38,241 nucleotides of DNA, taken from NCBI GenBank assembly GCA_012513915.1, contig JAAZBG010000073.1, forward strand, positions 1 to 38,241, read 5' to 3'. The notes under the pieces are model-generated. The model was not told the DNA's origin and did no database searches. It saw only the letters and a list, made by a program, of their open reading frames with translations. The position numbers were made by a program, and so were the translations under genes. Source of the DNA: Fibrobacter sp. (lineage in GTDB: Bacteria > Fibrobacterota > Chitinivibrionia > Chitinivibrionales > Chitinispirillaceae). Positions 8,845 through 18,020 of the stretch are shown here, piece after piece; within the stretch, counting starts at the first letter, position 1; every line of letters starts with the position of its first letter.

Positions 8845-9945
8845 TTGGAAGAAGCTAAATTGACAACAACGAATCTTATACCACCTGTCTCACCTGGCAA
8901 TAAACCGCGCGTGCTCGCATTCGATTTTGCACGGGGTATCGCAATTTTCATGATGGTACTTATACATACTGCGGTTTTTATCGGCGGTTATGATCTGATT
9001 AATACACCAACCGGATATGTAGTTAATTCTTTTGTCTGTATTTTAGCAGCACCAGTATTCATGTTCGTTATGGGTATTCTTTTTTCATTATCGTCAAGAA
9101 CAGCCTTTGGTGTACAACTTTACCGTGGTCTTTTCGTATTGTTACTCGGTTATGGATTAAATTTTCTACGAGGCACACTGCCTGTGGGTGCAGGTATGCT
9201 GTTTGGATTGATTGAAGAGGATTACCCTCTGCACTATATGCTTGAGGACGATATTCTTCAATTTGCAGGTATAGCTCTCATTGTAATGGCAGTGATCAAA
9301 CGTGCGATTCCATGGAGCCCGGGATGGTTTATTCTTGGTGTTGCAGCAGCATTTGTTTCCCCATTTGTATGGAATCATGGATCAGATAACGTATTTGTCA
9401 ATTATATACTATCATTGTTCTTTGGTGGTGAAGAGTATAACTATTTCCCATTTTTTCCATGGATTGCATTTCCGCTGATTGGAATGGCCTATGGTGATTA
9501 TTTTAAGAGAGCAAAAGAACACAAAAGGGTTTTCATAAACGGTAGTTATCTCGGCATTATCCTGATAATTGCCGGTTTACTTTTTGAATTAAAGTTTAAA
9601 ACCGGGATTTGGACTGATTGGTATCTTGGAAAATACAGACAGGGACAGATTCCAATACCTGTTGTGATGATCTTTAGCGGCTTTCAGTTTCTCTGGATCC
9701 CATTATGTCATCTTATAACAACAAAAATTCCTGAAAACCGTTTCTTTACACTGCTCTTTTTCTGGAGTAAAAATGTCACATCATTTTACGTTATTCAATG
9801 GATTATAATCGGATGCGTGTGTATCGTGTTAATGGATATTGAATGGCCGGCAGTAATATTACTTGTAATTGTAATTACGTTCTTTACTGATAAATTTGTC
9901 AGACTTTACAACAATTTTAAAAATAAGAAAACTCAGGTAAAATGA
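8845..9945 (+). CDS. Multi-spanning membrane acyltransferase, DUF1624/heparan-glucosaminide N-acetyltransferase-like
   Basis: A 366-residue integral membrane protein with about ten hydrophobic helices. The start is a TTG preceded by AAGGGGA; the next Met is about 36 codons in. The N-terminal RVLAFDFARGIAIFMMVLIH, with an arginine-glycine pair and a histidine at the end of the first membrane helix, is the signature of the DUF1624/HGSNAT-like group, and the C-terminal FWSKNVTSFYVIQW resembles the last conserved helix of that superfamily. Such enzymes move an acyl (often acetyl) group across the membrane to an amine or hydroxyl acceptor. It overlaps the next gene by 4 bp (ATGA). Placed after a poly-lysine-synthetase-like gene, it could modify the polymer's amino groups on the outer face; this is inference. 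DUF418 and acyltransferase-3 proteins are alternatives. Confidence 0.65.
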   Translation: MEEAKLTTTNLIPPVSPGNKPRVLAFDFARGIAIFMMVLIHTAVFIGGYDLINTPTGYVVNSFVCILAAPVFMFVMGILFSLSSRTAFGVQLYRGLFVLLLGYGLNFLRGTLPVGAGMLFGLIEEDYPLHYMLEDDILQFAGIALIVMAVIKRAIPWSPGWFILGVAAAFVSPFVWNHGSDNVFVNYILSLFFGGEEYNYFPFFPWIAFPLIGMAYGDYFKRAKEHKRVFINGSYLGIILIIAGLLFELKFKTGIWTDWYLGKYRQGQIPIPVVMIFSGFQFLWIPLCHLITTKIPENRFFTLLFFWSKNVTSFYVIQWIIIGCVCIVLMDIEWPAVILLVIVITFFTDKFVRLYNNFKNKKTQVK

Positions 9946-11270
9946 TTATTAAACAACAATTACGTTCAATTTCCTTTTTTACTGTTAGCCGGTTATGTGT
10001 ACTGGCGATTATCTCTTTTCTTATGCATACAGGCTATTCACAAAATGCACGTCTTGATGCACTGGCGAACAATTTCTGTATTGATGATGCGAGTGCAATT
10101 ACAAATAACCCGGCTGCCAGTATAACATACTACGACATTCTACAGGCGACATCATTTGCGGATGGAACCTTTGGTCCTTTTATCGGTGTAAAGTCATTAG
10201 GAAAACATTTATCAGTTGGGCTTATTGCAAATGTCAACGATCATGGAGACAGCGTTTTTTACCAGAGTTCATCACAGTATCTTGACAGTGCAATTGACAC
10301 GTCATCTGAGCTGCTATCAATGTTTCCTGCTTATCCCCAACTTATCATTGCAGCAAATTGCAAATACTTCAACTTTGGACTCAAGGTATTTTATAAACGT
10401 TCAGATCTGGAAATTCAGCAGTCATCATCTGACAATCAAAGCAATGAACATATCAAAAAAGATATTATGATCTATGGTGTTTCCGGAAGTGCAGGAGCAC
10501 GATTTGGAATTTTCGGACTTTATCCATTCTTTACGTTAAGTGTTCCTAAGACTCAAGGTGTTGCCACTGCGACAGGAAAACAATCATTTAAAGCTTCTAC
10601 AGAAAATAATATTATTGCTGAAGCAGGTACTGAATTTGATTTTGATTACAACGGACTTAACTTGCGTCTCGGTGGTATCTATTCATTGACAAAGTACTCT
10701 TTTATCAGTAATAGTACCAATAAAGGCGGTAATCCAGTGGCAAATAAAACACGGATTACCGGTTATCTTGGAATGACTGTTTATCCGGCAGAATCAGTTC
10801 TGCTAAGTGCTGCATATGCATTGATTTCCGATAATGACAATACTGAATATGCTTTTGATCTTTATACAATGCAGCAGAAAAACATCGGGTTACTTCACTA
10901 TATTACCGCAAGCTGTGAGTATGAAATGAGCATTAAAAAAATTAATGCATCATTATTTATAAGGTCAGGTGTTTACTGGACACTTTCCAATTCAACCTAT
11001 GATGAACACGTTGAATTCATAACTGAACCTTCCAGAGTATCTGATTATAAAGAGATCTACGCTTCAGACGCATCATCATTTATCCCGACACTTGGTCTTG
11101 GCTTTTCAAAAGGGATAATTCAGTTCGATATTGCGTCAAAGCTTGCAGGCTGGTCGGGGCTTGTCAGTGGTATGCCGGTACTTATCGGGACATTAACACT
11201 TGATTTCACGAAAAAGGTTGCAAAATCAACCATAGAACGTCCTGTTACCCCGACTGATTTATACAATTGA
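9942..11270 (+). CDS. Outer-membrane beta-barrel protein (PorV/FadL/UPF0164-like)
   Basis: A 442-residue exported protein. The N-terminus has a signal peptide with the hydrophobic stretch LCVLAIISFLMHTGYS and probable cleavage near residue 33. The mature start, ARLDALANNFCIDDASAITNNPAAS, recalls the conserved first segment of PorV/FadL-like barrels (small residues, DDASAI and NPA). The rest is alternating hydrophobic/aromatic beta-strand sequence such as FGLKVFYKRSDLE and LNLRLGGIYSLTKYSF, ending in a strand near TLTLDFTKK. Its ATG overlaps the acyltransferase stop (ATGA), so the two genes are co-translated. It may be the outer-membrane partner for export or display of the locus product, or a general lipid/hydrophobic transporter; the sequence alone does not decide. 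Confidence 0.65.
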   Translation: MIIKQQLRSISFFTVSRLCVLAIISFLMHTGYSQNARLDALANNFCIDDASAITNNPAASITYYDILQATSFADGTFGPFIGVKSLGKHLSVGLIANVNDHGDSVFYQSSSQYLDSAIDTSSELLSMFPAYPQLIIAANCKYFNFGLKVFYKRSDLEIQQSSSDNQSNEHIKKDIMIYGVSGSAGARFGIFGLYPFFTLSVPKTQGVATATGKQSFKASTENNIIAEAGTEFDFDYNGLNLRLGGIYSLTKYSFISNSTNKGGNPVANKTRITGYLGMTVYPAESVLLSAAYALISDNDNTEYAFDLYTMQQKNIGLLHYITASCEYEMSIKKINASLFIRSGVYWTLSNSTYDEHVEFITEPSRVSDYKEIYASDASSFIPTLGLGFSKGIIQFDIASKLAGWSGLVSGMPVLIGTLTLDFTKKVAKSTIERPVTPTDLYN

Positions 11271-11432
11271 TTAGCGTCAGGCTGAGGCATCAGCGCCCTC
11301 GTATAGCCAGGTCCAACAGTTTTTAACTATTGACATGAAGGGACATGTCCCGCCAATGTTGTACACTTTTAGTTTACAAGTCGTGAGTGTACTTATGTAC
11401 TCGTCCCCCCCCTCCCGGTTTCATCAGCCTGT

Positions 11433-12494
11433 TTAATTCGTTCTATCTTTCAAATACTCGTTCATTCGATCAAACGGTTTTTTCTCATTTTTGAGAGACT
11501 TGAGAAAGTGCACAGACTTCTTTAAATCACCATTCATTCGTTTGTAAAGCGTATCAAACACCGACAGATCTTTATGATAAGTCATTCTTGATGTAATATA
11601 GGCATTATTAATCTTAGCTTTGTCAATACTTCGGTAATTATCTGTTTTGAAGTATGCAGAATAATTATCAACAAGATCTTTTTTATAGCGATTAATTATC
11701 TCCTCTTTTCGGGATAACTTTTCTGTATCTGACAAGACTTCCAGTTTGTATACACTGTCAAGTGTATGATACAGTTCCCTTAGTGATTGAATAAAGAAAT
11801 CATAATCATTTTTTACCAGAAATATTTTTTTGAATTCTTTTGAATTTTCGCCATATTTGTGACGCACAAAATTAATTCCGCCCTGATCACCGATAAAAAC
11901 AGCAGCCTGTTCATTAAAATCGACATTATTTTTAAGATAGAGTGTAGCATGTGTCTGTTCATGAATAATCATCGATGCAAGTGCATACTCTGAATAGTGC
12001 TGCATATAGCTGTATAACGGGTCAGACAATATTCCAAGTGTCGAGAATGCGTCTGATTTTCCAATATAAACATCATACCCTTTTTTCTCAAGCTTTTTTC
12101 CCTCACGAACTGCATCCTCTTTATCAAAATAACCCTTGTAAGGGGCTGAACCAAAGAAGGGATATTTCCACTGATATTTTTCAAAACCTGTTTTCTTACA
12201 TGCACTGACTACATTGATAAGGTAATCATTATCAACCTGAACCATTCGTGTATAATTTTTATTGCGTTTAAGTCCGATACTGTCAAATGCATACGCACGG
12301 ATTTCGTTAACAATAGCAAGAAAGGCTCTGGTGCTATCGGATACATTGTTCTTTTCGAGAAGTTTTTCATTCTTTTGCGCTGCAAAACTGTAATGCAGCA
12401 CATAATACCCCTGCTTTACATAAAAGCAATTTACCTGCAGAAGTATGGTTATCACTACGATTATTCTGATTATTTTAGAGACGTTCTTTATCAC
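11433..12494 (-). CDS. Predicted aminopeptidase (PF10023-like zinc metallopeptidase), lipoprotein
   Basis: About 353 residues from a GTG at 12494 with AAGGAA upstream; a TTG at 12515 would add seven residues but has no ribosome binding site. A hydrophobic signal (IIRIIVVITILLQVNC) ends in a possible lipobox Cys. The core matches the COG4324 aminopeptidase family: YKGYFDKEDAVREGKKLEKKG, then the DAFSTLGILSDPLYSYM stretch, the zinc motif HEQTH (HExxH) and a downstream FNEQAAVFIG that would give the third ligand Glu. All catalytic residues are present. It is likely an envelope-anchored peptidase. It is the last gene of a minus-strand group with the TPR gene 70 bp upstream, and converges on the barrel protein gene. 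Confidence 0.8.
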   Translation of the reverse strand: MIKNVSKIIRIIVVITILLQVNCFYVKQGYYVLHYSFAAQKNEKLLEKNNVSDSTRAFLAIVNEIRAYAFDSIGLKRNKNYTRMVQVDNDYLINVVSACKKTGFEKYQWKYPFFGSAPYKGYFDKEDAVREGKKLEKKGYDVYIGKSDAFSTLGILSDPLYSYMQHYSEYALASMIIHEQTHATLYLKNNVDFNEQAAVFIGDQGGINFVRHKYGENSKEFKKIFLVKNDYDFFIQSLRELYHTLDSVYKLEVLSDTEKLSRKEEIINRYKKDLVDNYSAYFKTDNYRSIDKAKINNAYITSRMTYHKDLSVFDTLYKRMNGDLKKSVHFLKSLKNEKKPFDRMNEYLKDRTN

Positions 12495-12565
12495 CCGGTC
12501 ATTCCTTGATTGCAACTGGTAATATGAAATATAAATCAGGGGATAAAACTGATGGGATAAGTTGA

Positions 12566-13582
12566 TTATTTATTAAGTAATGCTATCGGGGAATAGCGTT
12601 CAAGAGCATGACGGATCACTGTCTTGGAAATACGAATTTTAGCATTCTGACCGAATACTCCACCAAAATCATCAAGTTTTTTGCTCATTTTATCAATATC
12701 GCCACCGTTTTTATTGACAAAGATATCAATCTCATAGCCGCGTTCTTTTACTTTTTTTGCAGCTCCGTACGCATAAGCTTTTGTTAAATTTACAAGTGAT
12801 GTCTTCGGCTCCAGTCCCTCCCACTCATCAGCGGTATTCAGCGCACTTGTAAATTTCTTTAAAATACAGAATGTATACACACGTATCATCCATTCAGTGG
12901 TACTGAATTTTTTATGTATCGACAATACTTTTCTACAAAGTAAACTTACATCTGCACCGGTCTTTTTTGTTTCGTAGTAACGAATCAACCGGAACAACCC
13001 CTGAAGATTTTGAGGATCCCGCTCAAGCAGTTGATGCAGGCACTCCTCATAGGCTTCATATTTTCTTTTTCTTTTGTAAATTTCAGCAAGTATCAGGTAG
13101 GAATAATAATTTCCGGGTGAAATAAGCAGTTCCTGCTTTAAACAGCGGATTGCCGAATCAACTTTTCCCGTTTTGTCATATGATATCGCAAGGTTATGAT
13201 AAGGAGTCGCATACTGATCATCCACAATAACAGATTTCGAAAACCATCCAATGCTTTCATCATATCGTCCGGCATACTGAAGCATCTGCCCAATTAGCAG
13301 ATAGACATCTGCAAGATCCCTCGAATGCTCATCATTCTTGTTTTCAAGATTCTCAAAAAATACAGCAATACGATTAAGCTGCTCAATTGCCTCATCAATT
13401 CTGCCGGTTTCACATAACTCATACGCTTTTAGCTCGATCATCTCAGCAGCATCTTCATAAGGAATGCGACAATCAACAACACTATCACATCCGATTTTCA
13501 GCGATATATTCCTGCTGCGATAAAAATCGATGCCCGTGAATGGTTTGAATACCCTGTTTTCAGTTTTGAAACTGTTCAACAT
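12566..13582 (-). CDS. TPR-repeat protein
   Basis: About 338 residues from the ATG at 13582 (GGGAG just upstream; a GTG one codon earlier is also possible). It has no signal peptide, so it is probably cytoplasmic. Tetratricopeptide units run from about 45 to 230: AYELCETGRIDEAIEQLNRI, DVYLLIGQMLQYAGRYDESI, PYHNLAISYDKTGKVDSAIR and YLILAEIYKRKRKYEAYEEC. The C-terminal 100 residues show no known domain. TPR proteins act as scaffolds; no partner is evident beyond its likely operon with the secreted protein upstream (77-bp gap) and the peptidase downstream. Confidence 0.75.
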   Translation of the reverse strand: MLNSFKTENRVFKPFTGIDFYRSRNISLKIGCDSVVDCRIPYEDAAEMIELKAYELCETGRIDEAIEQLNRIAVFFENLENKNDEHSRDLADVYLLIGQMLQYAGRYDESIGWFSKSVIVDDQYATPYHNLAISYDKTGKVDSAIRCLKQELLISPGNYYSYLILAEIYKRKRKYEAYEECLHQLLERDPQNLQGLFRLIRYYETKKTGADVSLLCRKVLSIHKKFSTTEWMIRVYTFCILKKFTSALNTADEWEGLEPKTSLVNLTKAYAYGAAKKVKERGYEIDIFVNKNGGDIDKMSKKLDDFGGVFGQNAKIRISKTVIRHALERYSPIALLNK

Positions 13583-13659
13583 CACACTCCCGTCAGAGCC
13601 GGAAAAACCGGATCTCTACATCATGATACTTTTAATAAGTTGAAGATGTCAACCTATTT

Positions 13660-14943
13660 TCAGTAGTTTGTGGAAGCATTGTTCTGAATCAACGGGTTAG
13701 CCAGCAGTAGATTTTTTGAGGTTATCCAGGGTGTTTTAATTGAATGCGGCTTTAAAACAAAACTTGACAAATCATTAATTGATGCGTAAGTTCTTGATGG
13801 GAAAGAGACCCAGTTGTTAATCTCGTAGTGTCCTTTGGGCAGATCCACGACTGTCATCCGGAAACCGTACTCGAGGCATGATGAATCCCGTGGTGATGGT
13901 TTGCGGATCAGGTAGCCACTCCCTTTCAGATATTTATCATTGATTTTTGCATTCAGAATCCATCCATACCCTTTTGAACCACTCGTGACAGAGTAAAACT
14001 GATTATTTGGATTAACGCGAATAATTGTATCGCATACCGCCCGGGAACTAATAGAATCGATAATTTTTGCTGATGGTGCATCAAACACATATCCGGCGTT
14101 TTGTCTGATAACCGGCGACATCTCTATATACGCATCTTTGAAAAAAGAACTGAACCTGACCGGCACGTGAACATTCACCGGCACCTTTACAACCTGCGGA
14201 TAACATATCTGGTTTACATACGCACGACTGCCCCTGATACCAAGCCCTAGCCGCAAATGAAAATCGCCACCCCGTATCAACCGTATTTCACCGACCTTGT
14301 AATTTTTCACGACACAGACAAGATTATCCTCTGAATAACGAATCGGGATCAGCCCCCATAATGCCTTTAATAAAATTGTGATCCTCAGTTCCTGCGTTAA
14401 CTGCTCATATTTTTTTTCCCCGCTATCCCATACACCTGCACTCGTAAAGTGAAACCGGTCAGGGCTGAATTGAGCAAAAAAATAGGGCGTCTTTACATAT
14501 TGACGATCGTGATCATATTCGATATACCGTTTCGATGATTTCAGGATCAACGTATCATTGGTGATATAAACAAACCGTTTTTCTGAATCGCCAATAGTCA
14601 ACCGGTAATAAAAGAAACCCGGATAATCCGGTGCAACAAATGAATCTTCGGTACTGCAATCTTCATAAAGAAATACAATCTCATCCCTTGAATCGAATAT
14701 ACCGTTTGATGAATCAGTATTTGGTTCATTGCCTCTATCACAGATATAATTTCCATTTTCAGTAAGTTCATCAATCTGAAAGGGTATCGGCTGACGATCC
14801 GGCGTACAGAGACGTAGTGATGAAACCGGGGTATAACACACTTCACGAAGCATCGATCCGTTTACAACGATCGGCTGCGAAAAACTGCTGGTACAGAGGG
14901 TTACAATAAATGATATTAGAATAACTGGTAATTTTTGTTTCAT
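13660..14943 (-). CDS. Secreted protein of unknown function
   Basis: A 427-residue protein with a clear signal peptide (MKQKLPVILISFIVTLCTSS, cleavage near SFSQ). After it comes a beta-rich region with the pattern FQIDELTENGNY ... GIFDSRDEIVFLYEDC, which I have seen in hypothetical secreted proteins of several phyla but cannot name. No catalytic motif, repeat or membrane anchor is visible; cysteines are spread through the mature part. It reads away from the MCE gene, sharing a 77-bp divergent intergenic region, and is the first gene of a probable operon with the TPR protein and the aminopeptidase-like lipoprotein. Confidence 0.65.
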   Translation of the reverse strand: MKQKLPVILISFIVTLCTSSFSQPIVVNGSMLREVCYTPVSSLRLCTPDRQPIPFQIDELTENGNYICDRGNEPNTDSSNGIFDSRDEIVFLYEDCSTEDSFVAPDYPGFFYYRLTIGDSEKRFVYITNDTLILKSSKRYIEYDHDRQYVKTPYFFAQFSPDRFHFTSAGVWDSGEKKYEQLTQELRITILLKALWGLIPIRYSEDNLVCVVKNYKVGEIRLIRGGDFHLRLGLGIRGSRAYVNQICYPQVVKVPVNVHVPVRFSSFFKDAYIEMSPVIRQNAGYVFDAPSAKIIDSISSRAVCDTIIRVNPNNQFYSVTSGSKGYGWILNAKINDKYLKGSGYLIRKPSPRDSSCLEYGFRMTVVDLPKGHYEINNWVSFPSRTYASINDLSSFVLKPHSIKTPWITSKNLLLANPLIQNNASTNY

Positions 14944-15020
14944 GGTATTAAAATATAACTTTCAACGATGATTACAATGCTTAAAATTTTAAACAATTCG
15001 TTAAGAAATACGCTCAATAT

Positions 15021-15920
15021 ATGACAAACCGGATTTTGGGATACATTCTCATCTTTGTGCTGCTGACCGTACTCAGTATTCCCCTTGTCGTCTTTATCCG
15101 TCAGGAACTTGCACCATCAATTAATGCCACAATCCGGTTCAATGATGTCCGTACGGTGGGATTTCTTAACCGACAGGACCCTGTGCGGGTTAATGGTGCA
15201 GAAGTCGGTACTGTAGTCCATATTGACAGAGATAGAACAACTGCACTTGTAACGATCAAAATAACCAAACCGATACAACTCTATGAAGATTACTCGATTA
15301 CCGCTTTTTTAAAAGGACTGATGGGAGAACGGTTCGTGAGTATCAATCCGGGGACATTAACAGATGCTCCGGTAAATTTCAGTACCGAACTGAGCGGTAC
15401 CTTTCTCGCAGGACCATCAGAGATACTTGCCTATGTTACCATGCTTATGAATATACTTAAGGATCTAAATTCCCTTGTAGTGCAATTACGGGATGGCGAT
15501 AGTGTCAGCCAATCATTTGTAAAACAGTTTTATGATATATCTGCAAAAGCGGATACTCTTTCGCTTTCCATCAACAAAACCGTAGTAAGTCTTGACAATA
15601 TTATTGACAAAAACAGGGATACGATCCGGTCGTTTCTTGACACCACAATGAAACTTGCTGATACGCTTTCCACTGAACTTCCTTTACTCATAGAAAAAAT
15701 TAACAAAACAGTAACTGTCACTAATGATTTTATTGTTAAAATAGACTTATTTATCAACAAAACCGATACCATTGTCGCATCACTTAATTCACCGGACAAC
15801 ATACTCTGGAAGGATGATCTTAAAAAACTACAGACAGATCTTGCCGAAATGCGACGCATTCTTAACGATATACAAACTGACGGACTAAAACTTCCACTTC
15901 GGATCCGGTTGCGGAAATAA
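15021..15920 (+). CDS. MCE/MlaD-family lipid-transport protein
   Basis: A 299-residue protein with one N-terminal membrane helix (ILGYILIFVLLTVLSIPLVVFI), then an MCE domain (about 33-115: VRTVGFLNRQDPVRVNGAEVGTV, ITAFLKGLMGERFVSINPG) and a long C-terminal helical region with heptad-like spacing (about 135-290) of the kind that forms a periplasmic needle or tube in larger MCE proteins. Family members ferry phospholipid between inner and outer membranes as hexamers with an ABC transporter (MlaE/MlaF types). No permease or ATPase gene is next to it, so the partners must be encoded elsewhere. No strong ribosome binding site is visible before the ATG. Confidence 0.85.
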   Translation: MTNRILGYILIFVLLTVLSIPLVVFIRQELAPSINATIRFNDVRTVGFLNRQDPVRVNGAEVGTVVHIDRDRTTALVTIKITKPIQLYEDYSITAFLKGLMGERFVSINPGTLTDAPVNFSTELSGTFLAGPSEILAYVTMLMNILKDLNSLVVQLRDGDSVSQSFVKQFYDISAKADTLSLSINKTVVSLDNIIDKNRDTIRSFLDTTMKLADTLSTELPLLIEKINKTVTVTNDFIVKIDLFINKTDTIVASLNSPDNILWKDDLKKLQTDLAEMRRILNDIQTDGLKLPLRIRLRK

Positions 15921-16012
15921 GTAATACCGTCAGTTTAACGAACCCAAAGAAAATACAAGACGAACAATAATTTCGCCAGCACACACTATTACCGTCTGCT
16001 GAGATATGGAAT

Positions 16013-17284
16013 TTACAACGATTGAATCACTTTGTCAAGTTCGGTAATTAAATCATTAACATTTTCGATACCAACTGACATTCTGATAAAATCATCCGTA
16101 ATTCCGTTTTTCATGCGTTCCTGAGAATCAACATTACGATGTGTCGTGCTTGCAGGATGAATCACCAGTGTTTTGGTATCGCCGATATTTGTTGAATGTG
16201 TCAAAAGCTTTACAGAATTAATAAACGATTTACATGCATCGTAGCCGCCCTTGATACCAAATCCCATCATTGCTCCAAAATATCCATTCAAATAACGCTG
16301 TGCATTGTCGTGCGATGGATGACCCGAAAAACCCGGATAATTTACCCATGCAATTTTCTCATGTTGTGATAAAAATGTTGCAATGGCAGCAGCATTAGTA
16401 CAATGACGTTCCATACGAACATGAAAACTTTCCATTCCGTGAAGCAGCATGTATGCATGAAACGGAGCCATACACCCGCCGGTATTCATGAGCACTTTAC
16501 CTTTCAAACGCATAGTAAATGCATCTTTTCCGAATTTATCCATGAACGATATACCCCCGGGCGCATCATCAAAAAGCAATGGATACCGTTCTTTGTCAAA
16601 CGCAAATGTACCGGCATCAACAATAAATCCTCCAATAATGTTTCCATGTCCTTCAAGATACTTCGTACATGAATGCAGAATAAAATCAGCCCCGTGTACT
16701 ATCGGTTTTGCCAGAAATGGTGTTGCAATCGTGTTGTCAACTAACAGTGGCAGCCGGTGACGTTTTGCTATGGTACTTATTGCTGCTACATCGGGTACAA
16801 CCAGTGTTGGATTTGCGAGATTTTCAACAAGAATAAGTCTCGTTGCCGGTGTAATTTCTTTTTCAACACTCTTTATGTCAAGTGGATTAAAAAAACGTGT
16901 TTTTATATTCAGCGTTGGCAGTGTGTCATTTAGTAACCCCATTGATCCGCCATATAAACAGTTTGCCGCAAGTATTTCATCACCGGGACGTAACATATTG
17001 AGAACAAATCCAGTAAGCGCAGCCATCCCCGATGCAAACCCGACAGCAGACCGTCCTCCCTCAAGCAGCGTAATACGCTTCTCTGCCTCATCGACCGTTG
17101 GATTTCCAAGTCTCATGTAAATATACCCGGGCTCATCAAAGGAAAAAAGCTTTGATGCATGATCGACTGAATCATAAACAAACCCTGCGCTCTGGTAGAG
17201 AGGCATACCGCGTGCTCTGTTATGATCGTGTGGATTATAGGCACCGTGTACGCAATGCGTTTCTATTGAATAGTTCTCTGACAT
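16013..17284 (-). CDS. metY: O-acetylhomoserine sulfhydrylase / Cys-Met metabolism PLP enzyme
   Basis: A 423-residue fold-type I PLP enzyme of the Cys/Met metabolism family. Its length and motifs fit O-acetyl-L-homoserine sulfhydrylase, which makes homocysteine from O-acetylhomoserine and sulfide: N-terminal TxCVHGAYNP-like start, the YxRxxNPT motif (YMRLGNPTVDEAEKR), the SGMAA loop, Asp183 in LLVDNTIATPF, and the PLP lysine Lys208 in HSCTKYLEGHGN. The C-terminus has TNIGDTKTLVIHPASTTH, which is typical of MetY over MetB/MetC. AGGA lies 7 bp before the ATG. No SAM or other riboswitch is recognisable upstream, where a long repeat begins 71 bp away. It stands alone; cystathionine gamma-synthase activity is a less likely alternative. 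Confidence 0.9.
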   Translation of the reverse strand: MSENYSIETHCVHGAYNPHDHNRARGMPLYQSAGFVYDSVDHASKLFSFDEPGYIYMRLGNPTVDEAEKRITLLEGGRSAVGFASGMAALTGFVLNMLRPGDEILAANCLYGGSMGLLNDTLPTLNIKTRFFNPLDIKSVEKEITPATRLILVENLANPTLVVPDVAAISTIAKRHRLPLLVDNTIATPFLAKPIVHGADFILHSCTKYLEGHGNIIGGFIVDAGTFAFDKERYPLLFDDAPGGISFMDKFGKDAFTMRLKGKVLMNTGGCMAPFHAYMLLHGMESFHVRMERHCTNAAAIATFLSQHEKIAWVNYPGFSGHPSHDNAQRYLNGYFGAMMGFGIKGGYDACKSFINSVKLLTHSTNIGDTKTLVIHPASTTHRNVDSQERMKNGITDDFIRMSVGIENVNDLITELDKVIQSL

Positions 17285-17354
17285 AGGAGATTCCTGAAAA
17301 TTGTGTTGAAATTTACAACTGTAAAATACTTCAGATCAATCACCCGAATCAAGC

Positions 17355-17783
17355 GTGAAATAGTCCAATCGGGAACCGGTCGTCGAGCGGGGAGTCGCGA
17401 CGACATTCTTTAATGTTTTTTCTTTTTGCTATCGTAAAGCAGGGAGCTTCTCCCCCTGCAACCCCGACCAGCACTTTTTTTCAATCGCCCAAAAAAGGCT
17501 GGACAAAAAAGGGCTCTTTTTCAAAAGCAGATTCTATCCCACCGACGCGATTTCAAAACTCGCTTATCGTACGCTATGGTTTGTTCTGCCAGTCACTCGT
17601 TACGCGTCACCAGTCACTGCGCCTTGCGCACCCAACGCTCAAACAGTTGAAATCGCTTTCATAGTGTTAAGACAGTTTGAAAACGTGCAGTGGTATGCGG
17701 GATTGTAACAAGGTTTTTAACTTTGTCAATATGCCGGAATTTATGTGTGAATTCATACTGTTGAAATAATAATTCTGATCAAA
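17355..17783 (+). repeat. Long direct repeat, copy 1
   Basis: About 430 bp that match 19350-19810 in the same orientation over nearly the whole length. Blocks such as CTTCTCCCCCTG, CGATTTCAAAACTCGCTTAT and CAGTCACTCGTTACGCGTCA are identical; the overall match is roughly 80-85 percent by eye. Copy 2 carries an extra stretch of about 35 bp near its middle. I see no intact gene in either copy: a reading frame of 83 codons here (17413-17664) is not kept in copy 2. Orientation is arbitrary. Confidence 0.85.
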
Positions 17784-17813
17784 TTTACCGTATAGTCAAA
17801 AATCATTTTCACA

Positions 17814-17999
17814 CTGGCTACTGGCTACTGACTACTTGCTACTGACTACTTGCTACTGACTACTGACTACTGACTACTTGCTACTGACTACTGACTACTG
17901 ACTACTTGCTACTGACTACTGACTACTGACTACTTGCTACTTGCTACTGACTACTTGCTACTTGCTACTTGCTACTTGCTACTTGCTACTTGCTACTGA
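17814..17999. repeat. Heptanucleotide tandem array (CTACTGG / CTACTGA / CTACTTG)
   Basis: About 26 copies of a 7-bp unit of the form CTACTNN: CTACTGG at the left, interleaved CTACTGA and CTACTTG in the middle, and pure CTACTTG at the right. It ends about 21 bp beyond the stop codon of the Fic gene, which reads toward it on the minus strand. It is the same unit family as at 1-157 and 24223-24319. Confidence 0.95.
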
Positions 18000-18020
18000 A
18001 TTCTCATTTTGTAACATTTA

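Noticed and set aside
17413..17664. 83-codon frame inside long-repeat copy 1
   Set aside because: Not kept in copy 2, no ribosome binding site, and composed of repeat sequence; treated as non-coding.
17814..17999. CRISPR-like regular repeat
   Set aside because: The unit is 7 bp without unique spacers and there are no cas genes; it is a simple tandem array.
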